From: an uncultured Shimia sp.
GTDB taxonomy: Bacteria; Pseudomonadota; Alphaproteobacteria; Rhodobacterales; Rhodobacteraceae
DNA length: 64,000 nt
NCBI RefSeq assembly: GCF_947498095.1
Contig: NZ_CANMJE010000003.1
Coordinates: 463,266-527,265 of the forward strand
Direction: 5' to 3'
Shown here: piece after piece, positions 60,341 through 64,000 of the stretch
Layout: each line of letters opens with the position of its first letter
How positions within the stretch are numbered: position 1 is the first letter of the stretch
Notes under the pieces: generated by a model
Databases searched by the model: none
Told to the model about the DNA's origin: nothing
What the model saw: only the letters and a program-made list of their open reading frames with translations
Position numbers and translations under genes: made by a program

Positions 60341-61476
60341 TTGAGTCCGCCGAGGCTGCCGATGGTATCGGCTGAGGTCAGCGTGCCTGTGAGTGAGGCA
60401 ATGGTTTTATCCCATGTCGTGATCGGGGCCTCGGTCACATAAAGCGTGTCCCCATCTCTTACAACAAAATCGCGGGCGACAAACATGCCGTTGGGCTGCC
60501 TGAGGTCTAGAACGTAGACCATACGCTGTGCGCCCTGCAGATCCTTGCGACCCAGAACGTCGTTCGAAATCTCAGCGGGTTCGTTGCGGAAAATGAAAAC
60601 GCCTGTCGGGTCACCTTGGTTTGCAAGGATACCACCAACTTGGGCAATGGCCTCGAGCGCTGACATGTCCTTGGTCTGGAAATTCACGCGACTTTGCGTG
60701 CCAGTTGCGCCAAGCGCAGTAAAGGCGCGGGTGTCTTCTTCGACAAGAATGCGATCGCCGCCCCGTAGGGCGATATCCAACTGCGGGTTTTCATAAAGGT
60801 CCTGCAGCCAGATTTGGCCGCGTGCTTCTCCGCGCAACACCGTAACCTGGGCAATTTCGGGGGTGATCGTTACACCGCCTGCCTTGGCCATCATCGTTGA
60901 AAGTGTGCGGGTGGGGCGTTCAATCGGATAGACACCCTGCGCACCGATAGATCCCACCAGTGACACGGTAGAGCCGTCGCCGGCAATGCGACGGACTTCG
61001 ACTTGCGGATCAGGGGTTTGTTCAGACAGCTTTCCGACGATCACGCGGCGGATCGATTCCGGGGTGTTGCCAGCGGCACGGATACGGCCAGCATACGGCA
61101 CAAAGATGAACCCTGCGCCATCAACCTGAACTTCTTCCAGAATTGCGGCCACCTGACCTTCGGGGCCGAGCAACGGTTTGTCGACGTTTTCCCAGATGGT
61201 CAGCGACAACACGTCACCAGGTCGGATTGTGTCTGATCCCAGAATTCCGGCGTTTTTGAAAGAATTTGAAAATCCAAGCGCGGGGACAACTGCGGTGGCG
61301 CGGGTCACTCGATCGTTGACCGCAACGATAAAGGCGTCGCCTTCTTCCTGAACCGACCCAGAGTAAATGTCACGCTTGCTGGGGCCTGCGCGCGGGATAA
61401 GCGTACAGGACGACACAATTGTCAACGCCGCAACAACGGCGACGCACTTCGCCCAGCGTTTTTCTACGGGTTTCAC
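60337..61476 (-). CDS. KpsD/Wza-like outer-membrane polysaccharide export lipoprotein
   Basis: A 379-residue outer-membrane polysaccharide export protein. It begins with a lipoprotein signal (CVAVVAALTIVSSCTLIPRAG with the lipobox Cys), followed by a Poly_export/SLBB domain (LSLTIWENVDKPLLGPEGQVAAILEEVQVDGAGFIFVPYAGRIRAAGNTPESIRRVIVGKLSEQTPDPQVEVRRIAGDGSTVSLVGSIGAQGVYPIERPTRTLSTMMAKAGG) and further SLBB repeats to the end. It forms the channel for capsule export. It is coupled to the kpsC-like gene by a four-base overlap. Confidence 0.88.
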   Translation of the reverse strand: MKPVEKRWAKCVAVVAALTIVSSCTLIPRAGPSKRDIYSGSVQEEGDAFIVAVNDRVTRATAVVPALGFSNSFKNAGILGSDTIRPGDVLSLTIWENVDKPLLGPEGQVAAILEEVQVDGAGFIFVPYAGRIRAAGNTPESIRRVIVGKLSEQTPDPQVEVRRIAGDGSTVSLVGSIGAQGVYPIERPTRTLSTMMAKAGGVTITPEIAQVTVLRGEARGQIWLQDLYENPQLDIALRGGDRILVEEDTRAFTALGATGTQSRVNFQTKDMSALEAIAQVGGILANQGDPTGVFIFRNEPAEISNDVLGRKDLQGAQRMVYVLDLRQPNGMFVARDFVVRDGDTLYVTEAPITTWDKTIASLTGTLTSADTIGSLGGLN

Positions 61477-61573
61477 TGCTCGGTCTCCTCGACCTGTTAT
61501 TGTTCTGCCTCAAGTTTTTTTCTTTAAACTACCGAAATCCGAAACGAAAATCCAGCGCTAGACCTTGTGGTCT

Positions 61574-62866
61574 CTACTTGATGAGACGCAACTGTTGCCT
61601 TGGAGCCGCTGTCCCGGATCGCAAGGCCTCATACGGATCTTCACCGGAAAGCATCATATCGACCACATGGCGCAACAGCTGGCGACGTCCCCGTGCCGAG
61701 TAAAAACCACCGCCAACCTGGCTGGTTTCCAAAAGGTAGCGGCGGTAGGTTTTGTAGGCGCGGTTATCAGGGCGGGAGGCCCCGGCAAAGAATTGCGACA
61801 GCGGTTGCGGGCTGACAAACTCGGGTTGATCGTACACTGCCTTGCCAAAGATCTTGAGCGGGATGCCACGCCAGAGCACCTGCTGAGCGGCGGTAGAGTT
61901 GACGGTGACGGCGCTGCGCGCCTCGTTCAACAACTGCGCCAGCTTGCCGCCACGAACATAATGCACCCGGTCGGCAATGCCATGATCGCGCGCAAGTCGC
62001 CGGATTTCGCGCCTCACTGGAACACGCCCGTCTTCCAGCGGGTGGGCCTTGAACACAAGATGATGATGGGCAGGAGCACTGCGGGCAAACTCCGCGACCA
62101 CCAAATCCAGAAACTCGGTCATGCTGGAAAACGGAGAGTGCTCTTGGAAAGAGCTGTCATGTTCTAGCTGCAGCAGCGCCAGATGGAACGGAAACCCGCC
62201 GAACCGCACGCGCAAGGTCGCAATCCGCCGCTCAATCGCTTGAAAGGGCATCAACAGAAGTCTTTGCAAATAAAGTTGAAATTCGCGTGTGACGGGCAAG
62301 TCCCGGTGTGGTTTGAAATTGCGGAACCCCTGGTTCAGGAACATCACGAACCAATGGTAAACAAAGCCATAGAACACGTGTTGGCGCATATCGCCCCAAT
62401 GCGCAGGCGGCATCGGGGTGTCCATGTCAGCCCCTTCCAGCGCCTTTTCCATGTCTGAGATACGCATGTCCATTAGCCGTGAATGGCCGTTTGAGCCATT
62501 GCGCTCATAGGTCACCCAATAGGGGCGCAAATAGCCTTCTTCAAAGATATGGACGCGAAGACCGGCGGCCTTGGCGCGTTCCACGGCCTGAGCATGGATG
62601 GGTCGTACATCGCCATATAGAACGATGTCCGTCACACCCTTGTCCTGAGTGATCTCGTCAAACCGGCCCGGCCATTGATCCGGGGTGTCTTTGAAGGCAA
62701 TGAAACTCCGGCGATCAAACCAGAAAAACGCATCACCTGCGTTAAAGCCAACCCGCCAGACAGTGGCGCCAGACCGGCGCAGCATTTTGGCAAGGCCGTT
62801 GAAAAACGGCCCATGTGGTCCCTGCAGGAACAGAAACACTCTGTCTTTGCCACTCGAATTTGCCAT
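61574..62866 (-). CDS. KpsS-like capsule Kdo-linker glycosyltransferase
   Basis: From the ATG at 62866 the 430-residue protein has the KpsS-like features: VFLFLQGPHGPFFNGLAKMLRRSGATVWRVGFNAGDAFFW at the start, IFEEGYLRPYWVTYERNGSNGHS, LVFKAHPLEDGR and AVTVNSTAAQQVLWRGIPLKIFGKAVYDQPEFVS near the end. KpsS starts the Kdo linker on lyso-phosphatidylglycerol. Earlier in-frame codons at 62887 are less likely starts. It lies 97 bases upstream of the export-protein gene on the same strand, so all three capsule genes may share a transcript. Confidence 0.9.
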   Translation of the reverse strand: MANSSGKDRVFLFLQGPHGPFFNGLAKMLRRSGATVWRVGFNAGDAFFWFDRRSFIAFKDTPDQWPGRFDEITQDKGVTDIVLYGDVRPIHAQAVERAKAAGLRVHIFEEGYLRPYWVTYERNGSNGHSRLMDMRISDMEKALEGADMDTPMPPAHWGDMRQHVFYGFVYHWFVMFLNQGFRNFKPHRDLPVTREFQLYLQRLLLMPFQAIERRIATLRVRFGGFPFHLALLQLEHDSSFQEHSPFSSMTEFLDLVVAEFARSAPAHHHLVFKAHPLEDGRVPVRREIRRLARDHGIADRVHYVRGGKLAQLLNEARSAVTVNSTAAQQVLWRGIPLKIFGKAVYDQPEFVSPQPLSQFFAGASRPDNRAYKTYRRYLLETSQVGGGFYSARGRRQLLRHVVDMMLSGEDPYEALRSGTAAPRQQLRLIK

Positions 62867-62997
62867 ATTGACCTGTCTACTCGCCAAGTTCTCTGCGTCA
62901 AGCTAGCGATTGCATTTGACGAAAGTAAGGCGACTTGCGCGCACAGGCGTGGCAGGTTAGGTCTGATTTGATTGAGTTTCGGCAAGGAAAATCGCCC

Positions 62998-63585
62998 ATG
63001 TTCACTGGCATTATCACCGATATTGGCACCATCAGAGAGTTGGAAAAGCGTGGTGATTTACGGGCACGGATTGAGACCGGGTATGACACCCAGGGCATCG
63101 ATCTTGGTGCCTCTATCGCAAGCGATGGTGTGTGCCTGACCGTTATTGAACTGGGCGCCGACTGGTATGACGTCGAAATCAGTGCCGAAACCGTGTCCAA
63201 AACCAACCTTGGTGATTGGCAGGTCGGCAAACGTGTGAACCTGGAGCGCGCACTCAAGGTTGGTGATGAATTGGGTGGCCATATCGTCTCGGGTCATGTC
63301 GATGGCGTTGCTGTGATTGTGGCCATGCAGGACGAGGGCGACTCAACCCGTGTTACCCTTCGCGCGCCCAAAGCGCTGGCCCGCTTTATCGCGCCCAAAG
63401 GATCCGTGGCCCTGAACGGTACTTCGTTGACGGTGAATGAGGTCGATGGCTGTGATTTTGGCATCAATTTCATCCCCCACACCAAGGACGCGACAACTTG
63501 GGGGGATGTGGCTGTTGGTGATCGTATCAACCTGGAAATCGATACACTGGCCCGCTACGTCGCGCGCTTGGCAGAGATGAGCTAA
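62998..63585 (+). CDS. ribE: Riboflavin synthase, alpha chain
   Basis: The 195-residue protein converts two lumazine molecules into riboflavin. It has the two pseudo-repeats of the family: MFTGIITDIGTIRELEKRGDLRARIETGYDTQGIDLGASIASDGVCLTVIELGADWYDVEISAETVSKTNLGDWQVGKRVNLERALKVGDELGGHIVSGHVDGVAVIV and ARFIAPKGSVALNGTSLTVNEVDGCDFGINFIPHTKDATTWGDVAVGDRINLEIDTLARYVARL. The start at 62998 gives the canonical MFTGI. It is separated from ribD by the three capsule genes. Confidence 0.97.
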   Translation: MFTGIITDIGTIRELEKRGDLRARIETGYDTQGIDLGASIASDGVCLTVIELGADWYDVEISAETVSKTNLGDWQVGKRVNLERALKVGDELGGHIVSGHVDGVAVIVAMQDEGDSTRVTLRAPKALARFIAPKGSVALNGTSLTVNEVDGCDFGINFIPHTKDATTWGDVAVGDRINLEIDTLARYVARLAEMS

Positions 63586-63923
63586 GGAATTCACCGAGGC
63601 CACTGGTTTCATCTGTTTCGGATGAATTCATCGCACCCCCGACCATTGCACTGATATTAAAGAATCTTTTCGACCCTAGTGTCTCCGGTAAAGACATGAA
63701 ACTCGCATAAATTCAAATTGATCGGTGTCGTTGACGAGACCCACTTGGTTTTTAATCAAGTCTAAAATGCGGCCGACGCAAACGATCGCTGCCTATGTTC
63801 GGACTCTAATAATGCCATTCTGGTCTTAGAACGCGCTTGGACTGGCCCTAACCCAAACCCCATCCGCACGATTAGCGTGCCGCAGAAACTATCGCCATTT
63901 CGCGAAGACAGGAGAATTGACCC
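63586..63923. other. Intergenic region between ribE and xsc
   Basis: This 338-base stretch holds no convincing gene; a short minus-strand frame across it overlaps xsc and looks spurious. It contains a palindrome GATGAATTCATC (63621-63632) and a dyad at 63743-63761, and presumably the xsc promoter with AGGAGA at 63909-63914 before its ATG. Confidence 0.7.
63743..63761. promoter_or_regulatory. Dyad upstream of xsc
   Basis: ACTTGGTT (63743-63750) and AATCAAGT (63754-63761) form an inverted repeat with seven of eight positions matched and a three-base centre. Taurine and sulfoacetaldehyde genes are regulated in this group, so this is a possible operator, but the regulator is not identified. Confidence 0.35.
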
Positions 63924-64000
63924 ATGAAGATGACGACCGAAGAAGCTTTTGTAAAAGTTTTGCAGATGCATGGTATTGACCATGCATTTGGGATTATCGG
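63924..64000 (+). CDS. xsc: Sulfoacetaldehyde acetyltransferase, 5' end only
   Basis: The visible 25 codons encode MKMTTEEAFVKVLQMHGIDHAFGIIG, the start of a thiamine-diphosphate enzyme N-terminal domain. The sequence MTTEEAFVKVLQxHGIxHAFGIIGSA is characteristic of Xsc, which converts sulfoacetaldehyde and phosphate to acetyl phosphate and sulfite in taurine and isethionate breakdown. The gene continues beyond the window, so the catalytic domain is not visible and the call rests on this segment. Its sulfite product would need oxidation; the sox cluster does not obviously supply this. Confidence 0.72.
   Translation, partial: MKMTTEEAFVKVLQMHGIDHAFGII

Noticed and set aside
63621..63632. Palindrome GATGAATTCATC as a fourth SoxR operator
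   Set aside because: It contains ATGAAT and TTCAT in the opposite order with no four-base spacer, so it does not have the ATTCAT-N4-ATGAAT geometry, and it is far from sox genes.
1..64000. CRISPR arrays, tRNA or rRNA genes, insertion sequences, phage genes
   Set aside because: I looked for repeated direct repeats with unique spacers, cloverleaf-like intergenic sequences, and transposase or integrase motifs and found none convincing.

Overview
The window looks like a chromosomal segment of a Roseobacter-group alphaproteobacterium (Rhodobacteraceae). The evidence is the gene order soxTRS / soxVW / soxXYZABCDEF, an aa3-oxidase operon ctaC-ctaB-coxF-ctaG-ctaE-surf1, the nrdR-ribD...ribE arrangement, accB-accC-aat, clpP-clpX, and a final gene that begins like xsc (sulfoacetaldehyde acetyltransferase). 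Base composition is GC-rich throughout. I saw no phage, insertion sequence, CRISPR array, rRNA or tRNA. No finer taxonomic call can be made from the sequence alone.

Layout. 1-9.9 kb: the J-domain end of a DjlA-like co-chaperone, an EEP-family nuclease/phosphatase, a small exported protein, and a leftward block AI-2E/PerM permease - Hda-like DnaA regulator - polyphosphate kinase - exopolyphosphatase, then a cupin enzyme and an SLC13/RCK permease. 10-14.5 kb: proS with a strong terminator, lolC/E-lolD, a small permease and a hotdog thioesterase. 14.6-28.6 kb is the most distinctive part: three tandem monohaem c-type cytochromes (two apparently lipoproteins), a DNA-3-methyladenine glycosylase, and the complete thiosulfate-oxidising sox system. 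28.7-36.2 kb: a LytTR membrane regulator, an SMR transporter, clpP, clpX, an NDUFA12-like protein, mlaD, a DUF2155 protein, and aat/accC/accB on the minus strand. 36.3-42.6 kb: a PAS-LuxR regulator, an acyl-CoA synthetase, a 3-hydroxybutyrate-dehydrogenase-like SDR, an exported substrate-binding-like protein, both subunits of a 3-oxoacid CoA-transferase, and an L,D-transpeptidase. 42.7-48.5 kb: topA, a small exported protein, dprA and tldD. 48.7-56.5 kb: the cytochrome oxidase operon followed by thrC, an M16 peptidase, a GNAT and YjbQ. 56.8-64 kb: nrdR, ribD, three capsule-export genes (KpsC-, KpsD/Wza- and KpsS-like) on the opposite strand, ribE and the start of xsc.

How the parts work together. 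SoxYZ carries the sulfur substrate, SoxXA joins it, SoxB hydrolyses sulfate, SoxCD oxidises the sulfane sulfur, SoxVW and SoxS deliver reductant, SoxE/SoxF are accessory electron-transfer proteins, and SoxT plus the ArsR-type SoxR sense the sulfur state. Three near-identical palindromes (ATTCAT-N4-ATGAAT) sit just upstream of soxX, soxB and soxC and fit the ATTC-N8-GAAT operator known for SqrR/BigR-type repressors, so the cluster appears to be three separately repressed transcription units. Electrons from Sox would enter the c-type cytochrome pool and could be used by the aa3 oxidase encoded about 20 kb downstream. The 3-hydroxybutyrate dehydrogenase and CoA-transferase could together convert 3-hydroxybutyrate to acetoacetyl-CoA.

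The less ordinary observations are the three sox operators, a perfect 15-bp-arm terminator-like hairpin inside the first codons of the kpsC-like gene, the tandem cytochrome trio next to soxT, a 53-residue CoxF-like gene inside the cta operon, and several start or overlap arrangements (TTG starts sharing bases with upstream stops, and a probable CTG start for ribD).
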